The notes: a model not told the origin generated them from the sequence alone. Numbered from the stretch's first letter, positions 23,170 to 33,843 are shown. The stretch: DNA of 64,000 nucleotides from Thysanoteuthis rhombus (GCA_963457665.1 OY735212.1:59305228-59369227); one strand, 5' to 3'. A program made the numbers and translations.

Positions 23170-24110
23170 ACCCACTTCTTTTGGATTTGTTGGTATGAGG
23201 TCAAGTAAATAAAAGTGAATACCAGTTGATCATAATAAAACCTACTTTATAATTCTATAAACATCTCACAATGAATTTAGCAAATGTAGTCTGTTTTTGA
23301 TTGCAAAACTCAAAAATGGCCAGATCTATGACCACAAAATTTTAGTGGTTGATTATCAATAGGACACTGAGGCAGGTTTTTACCAAGCTAGTTTGTGAAA
23401 ATTCCTTCCCAAAGTAAGTTCTTATTTGGGAGTGAATTTATAATGAAAATCCATGCTAACTTGGTCCCGTTATTTGTGTCCAGCAGCATTCATGCTTACC
23501 TAAAAATTTACTATCTTACTATATTTCCCTAAATGTCTGTCTGTCATCATAACACTCAAGAACAGCCAAGAAATGGCCATTAATTATTCTGTGATTACTT
23601 ATGGAATCCCATAGCATGTTTTTAGTTAGTTGGTTCTTTGGAATTCTCCACCAAAAAAGGTTTCTAGTACGGGTTTAATTCAAAATGTACATTTCTGCTA
23701 AACTTGTCCCTATTTTCTGTGCGGCTGTGTTCAAACTTAGCTAAATATTTACATTTTTTTATTGTCTCACTGTCTGTGTTAGCATAACTCAGGAACCACA
23801 TAATACGTCCCATGAAATTTTCTTTGGTTACTAATGAAGCCTGAAAGCATGTTTTTATCAAGTTATTTTCTGAAAATTTCCAACAATGCAAGCATTATAC
23901 TAAATTGGTCCTTTATTTTGTGTCTGGCAGCATTCATGCTTACCTAAAATTTTACAATCACCTCAATTCATCAAATTCCTGTCCGTCTGTCTGTGTTAGC
24001 ATAATTCGGAGATGGATAGAGCTATGGCCACCAAATTTTCTGTGAATACTAATGGTACACTGGAGGATGTTTTCGGTATATTAATTTTTGAAAATTGAGA
24101 AGAATGATGA
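23170..24110 (+). repeat. family D tandem array of 200-240 bp units
   Basis: Three to four diverged units contain TGTCTGTCTGTGTTAGCATA, a CTCAGGAAC block, an ATGGCCACCAAATTTTCTGT block, GTGATTACTAATGG, GGCATGTTTTTA, GAAAATTCC, a TTGGTCCC block, GTGTCCAGCAGCATTCATGC and TTACCTAAAA. TCATGCTTAC-type landmarks lie at 23490, 23731 and 23934. The unit shares the TTTATGCTAAATTGGTCCC-type block with families A and B. Confidence 0.75.
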
Positions 24111-24479
24111 AGGATCTGCATCCATACCCTCCCTGATGATAATGAACTGATTTCTATAAATCTATTTAGCGACATGATATCAAAGTCCTATTCTGTTTAT
24201 CTGTATGCTACTAGTAAGTAGCCAAAATGGTGCCTTGTAGCTAGAGGTATAATTAAGCTGCCTCTATGTTGATCTCTTATTAGACTGTCTGCAGAAACTA
24301 GCTCAAAATCACATCCATTGGAAGGATTTCAGCAAGTCAAGACAAATTTGGAGGATTATATTCAAAAGTTTTTATTGTCTAACAAGTATACAAATCTGTG
24401 CATGTTCATTCAAACTATATGGATATAATTGCTAAGTGGGAATGGTGTGAGATCATGATTTTGAATTTGAATTCATTGT

Positions 24480-24708
24480 GTTTCTCTGAATTTTTGAGAT
24501 GAGGTATTATTATTATTTCTATTATTATTCGGACTATCCTCATCTTGGTTATTTTTCATACAACGTTTCGGCCGTTATACTCTACGGCCTTCATCTGGTA
24601 GGTGTGGGGAAGTAACAAACCGAACCCTTTATTTAACCAACAGAGGTATAAAGACCGCACTCCCCTCTTAGCAGTAGAAGTATTTTTCGAATTATTATTG
24701 TCTCACAC
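24480..24708 (-). mobile_element. short retroposon with perfect 12-bp target duplication
   Basis: TGAATTCATTGT occurs at 24468-24479 and 24709-24720 and flanks the insert. Read on the minus strand, the insert starts GTGTGAGACAATAATAAT, then has GCTAAGAGGGGAGTGCGGTC, a stem-loop (GGCCGT/ACGGCC), CGAAACGTTG, and an AATAATAAT-rich 3' tail (24505-24529). The first two blocks also occur downstream of the tRNA-like head at 63938-63990, so this looks like a 5'-truncated member of the same SINE family. Confidence 0.75.
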
Positions 24709-24839
24709 TGAATTCATTGTCTTGAAAATTAGTATTTTATCCTAAAATGATAGCACTGAACAACTTTGACTCGGGTCAGATAGACATTATTTTTCATATG
24801 CCAAACATCTTATAACTTGGAAACAGCATAGATATATCT

Positions 24840-25180
24840 GTACCTCACATAAATGAATCACTGTAGCCTGCACTTGTACCAGAACAGATTATCTAAAAAA
24901 TTGTCTGGAAAAATAAATCTTTTATTTAAAATTATTTTTTTCCAAATACCAGCACAAGATTTGCACATTGTTGATCCAATATAACCATAGAGACCCCCCA
25001 AAACACTTTTTCGAAAAAACAAAAACAAATTTTTAGATGGTGCCTGGTGGGATGTTCATTAAAATTTTCAAGGTTTTGACCCCAAAAATATGACCTGGAA
25101 ACACACTCAAGCGAGCAAAGAGAGAAGAATCTGTGGCTGCTTGGTTGGTTGGTCTGGTGGACCATTTGCGGGGCTATGAT
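24840..25180 (-). mobile_element. family C element, copy 5 (best terminal repeats)
   Basis: The left end reads TGAATCACTGTAGCCTGCAC; the right end, inverted, reads AAATCATCATAGCCCCGCAA. The similarity continues to TACCAGA/TCCACCAGA, about 30 bp at roughly 70 percent. Internal blocks TCTGGAAAAATAAATC, ACCAGCACAAGATTTG and GACCTGGAAACACACTC are in the family order. Non-coding. Confidence 0.75.
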
Positions 25181-25330
25181 GATTTGAAATAAAATATAGC
25201 ATTGTATGATTGATACATTCAAATTGTATGGTTAATACATTCAGTGTAAAGAAATTAAGGAAGATTTAAATAATTTTTATTCTTTGATTAAAATGAACAA
25301 AAAACACATAGAGAACAAAAATACAACAAT

Positions 25331-25832
25331 CAGAGTTGATGAAAGAAGACCACTATGTCTACTTGGGACAAACGATCTATATGAAATCTTCAAAAGAACT
25401 AAAGTCAAGTATCACTCTACACTAGGTTGGTAAGCTTTCAGAGGAGCCAATGCAATGTTCAAGAAGAAGAAAATTCTATTTATCCTGAATAGGGTACATA
25501 ACCATTCTATCCTTCCAATAGTCACCTCTGGAGCTGAAACATGGAACCTAACCAAAAGATTGACCCACAAACTGAGAAACATGCACCTAAGAGAATCATG
25601 CTCAACATCATATGGAGAGATCACAACAGCATTGTATATCAAAGAAAAGACATGAGTCAGAGATATCATAGAATACATAAGAAAAATCAAATCGCGATGG
25701 GCTGGCCATGTGGCAAGAATATCAAACAATCCCTGGACATCACAACTCACAACAATGATCCCCAGAGATCATAGGCAAAAATGCTGCTGGCAAAATATCC
25801 AACAACAGATACTAAAAGGCTGACAATGAATA
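25331..25832 (+). mobile_element. RTE-type LINE 3' part
   Basis: Plus-strand remains of YVYLGQ near 25360, TLGW*AFRGA near 25421, ILPIVTSGAETWNLTK at 25508-25555, RDHNSIVYQ near 25618, WAGHVARI near 25699 and IPRDH near 25757. About 100 bp of the last block is deleted before AACAACAGATACTAAAAGGC. Confidence 0.8.
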
Positions 25833-26461
25833 TCAAGATAAAATATTCTGTATGAAAACCAGATGCCAAATGTAGAATGTGTTGCCCAAAAAGATGATGA
25901 CTTTAATTTTCAGAACTTGAATAAGATAACACAAGATTGTTTTTTAAGTTATTAGATTGCATTGAATAATAGATTTTTTAAAGAAATATCTGCATGATAG
26001 TGAGTCATTCTGCACTAATTGAATCTTGAGATGTAATTAATAAACCGCACTATGGGGAATCACACACTGATCAAAGCCGCACTGTGAGAGATGTTGTGGT
26101 GCATTGAAAGAAGGTGAAGAAACCTGTGCTATGAAAGAAAAAAAACCAAGGTATCAGTTGACAGAGAATATTGAACCATGTTCCCATTTGCTTACAGTAA
26201 TCAAATAATCAATTCCAAAGTCACATGACCCATTTGCAGGCGAGGCTAATCTATATTTGAGAGCATCCCAAATGGTGAAGATGTTTTGAAATGATGAAAT
26301 TAAGCTTTGATATCTGAAAGCATCTTTAAGCACAATTTTAAGTTCATAGTTAAAATCAATTTTTGTTATTGCCTATATATACACTTCCAGGCCCCTACAT
26401 TAAACTCGACTTTGTGTCTAATACGGCCCTTGTTTAGGGGGTAAATGAATACCTATTTGAA
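25833..26461. other. AT-rich stretch, nothing recognised
   Basis: Two AACCGCACTATGGGG/AAAGCCGCACTGTGAG phrases near 26043 and 26076 are similar. No gene was seen. Confidence 0.4.
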
Positions 26462-27134
26462 ACAGGTCTGGTTTGTAAGTCAATAAAAACCATTATGTGA
26501 CCAATATCTTTTAGCTGCATGCAGTGTTGGGGATGATCAATTAAAACAAAGGAAAAAGGAATGATCAATGGATGAGTTACTTCTCTCACCTTACATTGGG
26601 CAGTGATACCTAAAAAAGTATGAATTTTTTGAAAAACAAACATGGACATTGCCGGACACAAACAAAGTGATCAATTCAGCAGACACTTACATTACAAATT
26701 GAACCCCCACTAAAAATTTACTTAAAATGTTCTAAAGACAAGAAAATGATATTTGTACATATAATAGGAAGCAACTGTTTAAATTTTCAGCCCCTTAGCT
26801 CCATTGGTGTGGCCTGTAAGTGTGACACGTACATAACCAGCCAACCTAGCATCAAAATTGAAGTAAACTATGTTGACAGTTTTGGTTGATGGTTTCTAAT
26901 AAAAAGTGCTCTCATATTAATGTTTATAATCTATAATTCCTGAAGATATAATAGGAAGCAACTGTTTAAATTTTCAGCCCCTTAGCTCCATTGGTGTGGC
27001 CTGTATGTGTGACACGTACATAACCAGCCAACCTAGCATTAAAATTGAAGTAAACTATGTTGACAGTTTTGGTTGATGGTTTCTAATAAAAAGTGCTCTT
27101 ATATTAATGTTTATAATTCATAATTCCTGAAGAT
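26462..27134 (-). mobile_element. family A element, copy 5, with tandem-duplicated head
   Basis: In antisense: AGGTCTGGTTTGTAAGTCA, TATGTGACCAATATC, GCAGTGTTGGGGATGATC, TTACTTCTCTCACCTTAC, ATTACAAATTGAACCCCC, then the CAGCCCCTTAGCTCCATTGG block and the CAGCCAACCTAGC block. This head appears twice in a row. Confidence 0.8.
26761..27134. repeat. 187-bp tandem duplication
   Basis: Units 26761-26947 and 26948-27134 have exactly equal length. By eye they differ at only about five positions (for example CTGTAAGTG against CTGTATGTG), so the duplication is recent compared with the element itself. Confidence 0.95.
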
Positions 27135-27525
27135 ATTAACGTCAGTTGTTGGAAATAGACTTTGCCCAAGATTTGCCACACCTCTCTATTATAGAGCCAA
27201 TACTTTCTGAATTTGTCCTATTCATCTTGTATTCTGCCAAGTTTGTGTGCGAGTTAACTGTCGCATTCATCACATCATTTTTTTGCTGACCGCAATTTGT
27301 CAAATGATCTCTGGGAATCCACATTGTGGTCGTGATGTCCAGCAGTTGTCCGTCATTCTTGCAACATGACCAGCCCATTGCCATTTGAGTTTTCTAATGG
27401 ATTCTATGATGTCTGGAATTTTGATTTTTCCCTGGTATATTGTGCTGTCTCGTGATCTCTCCATGTGAAGTTGAGCATTATTCTTCCATGTGCGTGTTGC
27501 ACGGTTCTCAGTTTCATTTAAATCA
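27135..27525 (-). mobile_element. RTE-type LINE 3' part
   Basis: Antisense of the RTE C-terminus: GTTGTTGGAAATAGACTTTG, CCAAGATTTGCCACACC, TCTGGGAATCCACATTGTGG, CATGACCAGCCCATTGCC and TGGATTCTATGATGTCTGG. It abuts the second 187-bp unit directly. Confidence 0.85.
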
Positions 27526-28759
27526 TGATAAATAATCAATTAGTAATTAGCTGAAGTTGAGAAGAAAACTAACAAAAATAATTTTCATGTTTTTCAAATC
27601 CTTGAAACAGAAAACTTTTATATTTTACAGAATGAAATGATAGTTGTATAATAAGATTCATAAGATTTATTGGTTGTGACAGATGTTTTGATCAATTTCA
27701 TCATTTCTCATTTAATTTTTGACGGCAAAGAGTAAATGAGAATAATTCTTCTTTGATCTAAAAACTTGAAATGTAATAGCTGGAAAATTTTACATAAGGA
27801 TAGTTTTCATATCTGTATAAAGATTTTGTTAGACTAAAACTGTTATTTCCTTCAAAGAAATATTTTTTTTAAACGTAAACTGGGGCACTGCCATTCAAAA
27901 GGTTTGGAAGAATCCAGACTTTATGGTGTGTGGAGCCGCCTGCCATAATTGTCATGCAAAATAATTTTCTGTTCATTGTGCAAAACCACAGCTACAAGTA
28001 TTTCTGTTACTTTACTTCAGTGTTGCCGATTCCAATATTTTATAACTAAATTTAGATATTTCTAAAGAACTGAAGTGAAGGAAGATTCATTCATATAACT
28101 TTAAGAATGATCTATAGTTTTTAATCATTATCATATAATATCTATTTTTATTAGGTTTCTCAAGAACCATTGACTCAAACAACTTCAAACTCAACACTGA
28201 GCTGCTTTGTTTGTTGACTAATATATCTTATGAATTCAAATTTTGTCCAATGGCCAGTTGTAGCGCTCCTGGCCATACTGTTCTGTCTACAGACTTCTAA
28301 ATTGGCATCAGTACTCCACTAGAGCTCTTCTAAAAATGTTTCTTTGACTTTTGGGGAAAAAAAAGTTTCTTTGACCATTTTAGTGCCTTATTTTGACAGA
28401 TTTATGAATAACACATAGATCTAGATGGTTCTAGATGTTTTTTTCTCTATTTTAGGGGTTCTCTGGTGAGAAACGCCAGTTATAAATAGAATTCATTCTG
28501 GCCATGTTTATTTTTGGATGGAATTTTTTTATGTAACTTCAAACTTTGATGCTACAATTGTTCAATTATTAACTCTGATGAAGATTTCTATAGTGATTCA
28601 TGAAAGTATGTATAAGTACATGAAAATGAAAATAATGTATCTGAACAGTTCAAAGCTTTTCTCACAATGATTGGGATTTTTAGCTTTTTTATCCGTACCT
28701 TGTCAGCTTTAAAAGCAACTTTTTTCACAAATCAGCACCATTATCAGCCATCTAAGGTC
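27526..28759. other. AT-rich stretch, mostly unassigned
   Basis: No gene was seen. Around 28150-28480, CAAACAACTTCAAACTCAAC and GGCATCAGTACTCCACTAG have the style of the family C/D inner block, so an old relative is possible. Confidence 0.4.
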
Positions 28760-29000
28760 CTTTTTTTTCTAACTGGTCAGGTAGTTTTTCTTGCTCGAGG
28801 GTCACAGTGCAAAGACATTCCAAATTTGTCCGGATCATCTTGCCATCTTCCTTCTTGTCAGCCTCAGCTTCATCCGTGGCCTTGAGGGATCTATGTGGTG
28901 AATACTGATGACTAGGAGTTGTCCGAGAAAACGTGGCTGCCCAGTGCCATTTATGTTTGCTAATGGTCTTATAGATATCTCTGCATTCATGTATGAGTTG
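28760..29000 (-). pseudogene. diverged RTE-like C-terminal fragment
   Basis: A minus-strand open frame contains CRDIYKTISKHKWHWAA near 28980-28930, which lines up with the DIIEAIKNLKWRWAG block of the main RTE family. After a shift it has KMIRTNLE-type remains of the RWRDDLDKF block. It is too different from the other copies to be the same subfamily. Confidence 0.5.
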
Positions 29001-29373
29001 GGGTGCTATAACCACATTTGTAAGATGTGGGCAGATGATTGAAATAAGAAAACCCTGTCGCTAATTCAACCCTGACATGAAATACAGAAACCTAATTCCT
29101 TGTTTGATCTCTCTTATTCACAACATCCTATGTCCAAATGAATTAAGCAAGCGCTATCAACTATAGAAGTCTTATTTTCCACAACTTCTAACCACAAATC
29201 AGAAGATCACTGGCCATTCACAACTTTTTAATCTTAATATTATATCTAGTGCCATAACTGCACATTTCAAGACACATCAGATGTTTAATATTACATTACC
29301 TATTGATTTCTCTATACATTCTTTTACCTCTCTCTCTATATATATACATATATATTATCATTATTATCATTAT

Positions 29374-29609
29374 TTGCAATCTCACACCAGTTGCCTGGTG
29401 GTTACCGCAGGAGTTTGAGTGACAGCAAGTCTCCTCAAGTCTCCAGCCCTTCTCTCCTAGTTCTCATAATCCACAGTAATACTGCGGTTTACAGTTTCAC
29501 ACCGGTTGCTCAGTGGTCATTGCTGAAGGCTGAGTGACAATAAGTCTCCTCAGTTCTTCAGCCAATATCTCTTCTCTCTTTTGACTATCATGCTAGTGTT
29601 GCGGTTTAC
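29374..29609 (-). repeat. two tandem units in the 3' UTR of the Dong/R4-like element
   Basis: Units 29374-29492 and 29493-29609 share CACACCAGTTGC/CACACCGGTTGC, GAGTGACA-CAAGTCTCCTCA, TTCTCTC and GCGGTTTAC. A partial third lies just upstream, at about 29610-29665. Confidence 0.75.
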
Positions 29610-29658
29610 GTTTCCGCTTTCATTTCCCTTCCTCTGTTAACGATTAGTGTTGCAGTCT

Positions 29659-30231
29659 TTATATTTCTAGCACTTTCCTCAGTATTCGCGCAGTTCCTAG
29701 CAGTGCTGTGGTCTGCACAGTCTCAATCCTTCCCCTTATCCAAATCTCCTCCAGTCTCGCCCTCAGTATCTTTTGGACAGTTCCTAGTGTGCCCACTATG
29801 ACTGGCACTACCCTGACTTTCATGTTCCATATCTTCTTCAGTTCTCTTGCTAGATCCTGGTATCTTTCCAGTTTTTCACTCTCCTTCCTCTCCACTCTAT
29901 GGTCTGCAGGTACAGCCACATCTACTATTTGGCAGGTCTTCCTCTTCTTGTCTATAATTACCAAGTCAGGTCTTCTTGCCTGGATGAGGTGGTCAATTTG
30001 GATGTCAAAGTTCCAGAATAATTTGTGGTTGCCATTCTCCAGGGCTGCCTCCTGTTTGTGCTGATACCACTTCTCCGCATGGTTGAATCTCATTCGTTTG
30101 CTCAGTTCCCAGTGTATCATTGTTGCTACTCTATCGTGTCTGTGCTTATACTCCTTCTGGGCGAGTTGACTACATTCACTAGTTACGTGGTTTGCGGTCT
30201 CATCTCTTTCACTGCATAGGGGGCACTTATT
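29659..30231 (-). CDS. C-terminal part of Dong/R4-like retrotransposon polyprotein (restriction-like endonuclease)
   Basis: The minus-strand frame is open from the microsatellite to a TAA stop at 29661-29659, 190 codons with no break. Near its start is CPLCSERDETANHVTSEC, a CX2CX8HX4C knuckle, ten bases inside the 5' junction. ATMIHWELSKRM follows, then WNFDIQIDHLIQARRPDLVIIDKKRKTCQIVDVAVP, broken here for length into its features: RPD at residues near 86, the D of VIID, and the acidic-K pattern of a PD-(D/E)XK nuclease. Then come KYQDLARELK-like, WNMKVRVVPVIVGTLG and a TTALLGTARILRKVLEI end. The frame is intact but lacks the RT, so it is a 5'-truncated but recently inserted copy. Confidence 0.8.
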   Translation of the reverse strand, partial: NKCPLCSERDETANHVTSECSQLAQKEYKHRHDRVATMIHWELSKRMRFNHAEKWYQHKQEAALENGNHKLFWNFDIQIDHLIQARRPDLVIIDKKRKTCQIVDVAVPADHRVERKESEKLERYQDLARELKKIWNMKVRVVPVIVGTLGTVQKILRARLEEIWIRGRIETVQTTALLGTARILRKVLEI

Positions 30232-30275
30232 ATTATCATTATTATTATCATTATTATTATTATCATTATTATTAC
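30227..30275. repeat. ATT/ATC trinucleotide microsatellite
   Basis: TTATTATTATCATTATTATT pattern continuing to ATTAC at the 5' junction of the Dong/R4-like element. Confidence 0.9.
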
Positions 30276-30553
30276 TAACCTTCCCTTCTTCTTTAAAAAG
30301 GGCAACTTGTCCATTATAAGTTACTATAGCAATGCTCTTCCAATTCTGGAATGGTGCACTCTGGTGGATGAGGAATTGTGTGAATATATTGCTTAAATTC
30401 TATGTAAGGCAGAGGTAAAATGCCAGCCTCTGGGTTTTAAGCAAAGGTTCCGATCTTACCATGTGGTACTGGATTGGATATTGGATAATCTAGCCACACT
30501 GAAGAGATGTAATACAGAGAAACAGCTGTCTGTGGATGACACAGTTATCAATT

Positions 30554-30555
<2 letters not shown>

Positions 30556-30622
<67 letters not shown>
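30556..30622. repeat. compound TA then TG microsatellite
   Basis: About 15 TA units pass directly into about 18 TG units. The flanks (30276-30555, 30623-30830) hold nothing I recognise. Confidence 0.95.
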
Positions 30623-30626
<4 letters not shown>

Positions 30627-30834
30627 CATTTCATATCAAATTAACCAATTTTAGGGGAATTCCCCGGATCACCCTCTCAGATTCCTCTGAGAAGAATCAC
30701 AGGAGCCCATATATCTATCCAATGGAGAAATCCTTAATATTACTTCAGTATCTTGGATACTTTTGAAATTAAACTCCTTTGTAATTTAACTCAATTTTAA
30801 TGATTTTGCCAAACCAGCCTTTCTATTCAACTTT

Positions 30835-30978
30835 TGACTTTCATAGTTCCTTTGAAATGGCATGTACAGCATTAGAATTTTGTGACTGGGGCTGACCTTT
30901 TTTTTTCTAATCAGATCAAGTGTATCTAATTTCCTTTTCAAAGCTGTACATGCCATATCAAAGTAGCTATGAAAGTCA
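30835..30978. repeat. isolated 36-bp inverted repeat (hairpin)
   Basis: The left arm TGACTTTCATAGTTCCTTTG runs to CATGTACAGC at 30870. The right arm is 30943-30978. Five mismatches in 36 bp leave a 72-base loop. No family resemblance was seen. Confidence 0.75.
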
Positions 30979-33074
30979 GAAGTTGGTTTTACTAGAATCA
31001 AAAAAGTGACTGATTTTCTGAGTTCAGTAGTTTTTTAACATATTTAGCATTAAAAGATGATGAATTATGTTTTCTCCGATTTACTTGTTAAGTACAAAAA
31101 AAAAGCAAAGAAGGTGTTAAGAAGTCAACTTTAGACTTTTTGTTCAATATTTTGAGGGCTTAGGCATTCAGCAATTCAAGTATTTTAAGGCATAAGGACA
31201 AAACCCCCACCTGACAAAAAATCAGTATTCTATTGTAAATTTGAATGAATAAAGGTTTTATTGTGATTTTATTCTTCATTTTGTACCATACGTCAAAGGA
31301 AGGATTGAATTAGAATCAATTTTAATATTTTTTATAGTAATAAATAAAATAAATCAAAAAAGATACCCTGCCTTTCTTTTGTTTCTTTCATGTCAACTAC
31401 AGAGATTTCTGGTGGGATTTCAAAGTAACAAAAGAAGATGGTAATCTTTGATTGAGTTTTTTAAAACACTTGACGAAACAATATCATCCAAGTTTTTGTT
31501 TGGTGGGTTTTATATCATGGATCACATTTCTATTCCACTCAAGCAAATCAGATACCAGTTCAGAATTAATTGTTGTATCATTTGATTTATAGAATAATGA
31601 TGAAAACATTGGTAGAATTGAAAAAGATGTGACATTTGATATTAATAGATCCATGATTTCAAATGCATACTTTTAAAGTCTTACTTTCTGTGTGAGACAC
31701 TCACATTTTGATACATGAAGAACATCTGATATAAACTTCTTCATGCTTTTCATAAAAAGTGTTAGATTTATCAAACTTCTAATCAATACATTATTTAAAA
31801 AGATTTCATTGAACACTTCGAAACATGTTTTTAATAGAATTCTAGACATTCAATTTCAGTCGCTGATATGCCCTGGAAAATGTAATTTTAGTTAATCTTG
31901 AATACATATGCCTCCAGTCCCCTTGAAACTACTCCACTGATGAGAATGGGGGGGGAAACTTGGAGGGGGAGTCTCGATTCTCATTCATTCTTAACACTGG
32001 AACTTGACAAGTATGAAAATGATGTTATAAAACCTGAAATATACCAAAGGGAGATTATATTATTATAATCAATATTTGACTAGTATTTTCTTGAGTCGAA
32101 ATTTTTAGTCAATTTTTATTGCATCTTCACTCAACCTAATGCTGTAAGTAAATGTCTAATAAACAATAAATAGATAGAGGTACTATTGTAGCTGAAGATT
32201 AAGCTTCTAGAATAAATGCAGTGTTTGGGAAATCATTTAAATAATGACAGTTTTAGTGAAATCAATTATTTCCACATTGCTGTTCTGCAAGATCTCGGCC
32301 CATTTAATCTTTTGTTATTTTCCATTATGCAAACCAGGCTAAAAAAAAAGCCAGTTATTCTGGCTATTGATCCCTTTTGTTGTCTCACAATCAACCTGCG
32401 TTCTTGAATCACTGGACACCAGATCTGCACCCAATAGTTTGCACAAAAGAGGAAAAGATCAGTCGGTTGTTTTTCATGACACAGAAATCAATTTCTCCAT
32501 GGAATATGATTACCTCTTCCTTTTGAAATATTTTCAATTTTCCAAACAAATTCCTTTCACAAAGATGTACTTCATTGAATCACCGAGGGATACAAGTAGT
32601 ACTTTCCCTATTACCCAGACTCACTGGCTTCGATTTGAAACGAAGCAAAACCTGTTGTCTGTCCCCAATTCAGCCAAATAACAGAGTCAATGGCCTCAAG
32701 ATCAATAATAACAAGAGGCAACACACCGGGTTTTTGTGCAGATAAAAAGTGTCGGCTTCCTCATGACTGCATTTTTACTTTTAATCCTTTGGAGAAAAAA
32801 GCTGGATTAAGTGTTTATTTTTGCAGATAAAGGAATGAACAAAACAACTGCTACAACAACATATACAAAACAATTTTATTTTGCTCAAAGTAAAAGTACA
32901 TGCTAAAAGTAATTATTTTCTGAACTACTTTGGATATCCATCCTATGAAGAATAAGTAAAAACTGTTTACTTGATGCACCGTGAGAAGAGCAGTTTGATA
33001 TCATATTTACTTTGGGTACAAAACTGTGTAAAAAGTCATTCTAAATCCATTTTTCCATTGTTTCCTGATAAACT
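30979..33074. other. AT-rich stretch, nothing recognised
   Basis: Includes a G-run near 31948-31968. The plus-strand open frame at 32367-32681 (104 codons) shows no motif I recognise and has AT-rich, non-biased codon content. Confidence 0.4.
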
Positions 33075-33490
33075 ATTAGAAACAGTAAACAAAAACTGTC
33101 ACCAAAAGTGTCAACAGTGGTTACTCTCAGTTTTTAAGCTTATCTGGGTGGCTAGCTGGCTGACTAGTTGGCTATGTTTGTATCTTGTTGAGGGTATACC
33201 ACTAGAGCTAGAGGGCTGAAAAATTAAGCATTCAGAAAAAAAAAGATTTTTTTTTCTCGTTTCAAAATTCCCTCCAAGTGTAGGTTTTTAGTTCAATGTA
33301 GTTTTATGCTAAATTGATCCCTTAGTTTCTTAGAAGATTAAGACTTTAATGATCACTGCCCAACAAAAGGTGAGAGGAGAAACTTATTCATTGATCACCC
33401 TTCTTTCCAATTTTTTTATTAATCTCTCCTAATACCACATGCTGCAAAAGAAATGACAGTTTCTATTGAGTGACTAACCGGACCTATTTG
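33075..33490 (+). mobile_element. family A element, copy 6
   Basis: TATTAGAAACAGTAAACAAA, GTGGCTAGCTGGCTGACTAG, GAGCTAGAGGGCTGAAAAAT, GTTCAATGTAGTTTTATGC, TAATGATCACTGCCCAAC, TTATTCATTGATCACCC and GAAATGACAGTTTCTATTGA appear in order. The two ends share an AATAGAAACTGTCA-like inverted match. Confidence 0.75.
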
Positions 33491-33798
33491 GTATTCGTTC
33501 ATTTAATGATTTCATTGTCACTTTTGTTGGGGGTCCATGTATCTATTCTGATTGATATTGTTGAACTGCTGTCGTACTGACAATTGCTATACTTGATGTA
33601 TCCATCAGGAATACTCTGTAAATTCTGCGCTGTGTACGTCTTGAGCATGTTCACCAGCGGACAGAATGGAAAATATTGGTTTTGTCAAATGTCTAACTTG
33701 CTGCCCTAATTCAACCAACTCTCTCACTATACATTTCATGGACAAAAGTATTCAGCAAAATCTAAACATCATTTTAGTCATGGGATGCAGACTCTGCA

Positions 33799-33843
33799 TA
33801 TGTGTGTGTGTGTGTGTGTCTCTCTCTCTCTCTCTCTCTCTCA
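33799..33843. repeat. compound TG then TC microsatellite
   Basis: About ten TG units followed by twelve TC units. Confidence 0.95.

Larger units (their letters stand above)
29353..30275 (-). mobile_element. Dong/R4-like non-LTR retrotransposon, 5' truncated, in a TAA-type microsatellite
   Basis: The 3' part comprises a zinc knuckle, a nuclease domain and a 3' UTR. On the plus strand both sides are bounded by (ATT/ATC)n repeats, TATTATCATTATTATCATTA at 29353-29373 and a similar run at 30227-30275. Dong/R4-clade elements are known to target TAA repeats, which supports the assignment. Confidence 0.7.

Noticed and set aside
24558-24606. Calling a functional hammerhead ribozyme outright
   Set aside because: Two departures from the conserved core and no visible cleavage triplet; kept only as a finding to test.
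29708-30064. 118-codon plus-strand open frame
   Set aside because: It lies wholly antisense to the Dong/R4-like nuclease frame, which has clear motifs, so it is a shadow.
32367-32681. 104-codon plus-strand open frame
   Set aside because: No motif, no splice context and no neighbour supports a gene; length is possible by chance in this much sequence.
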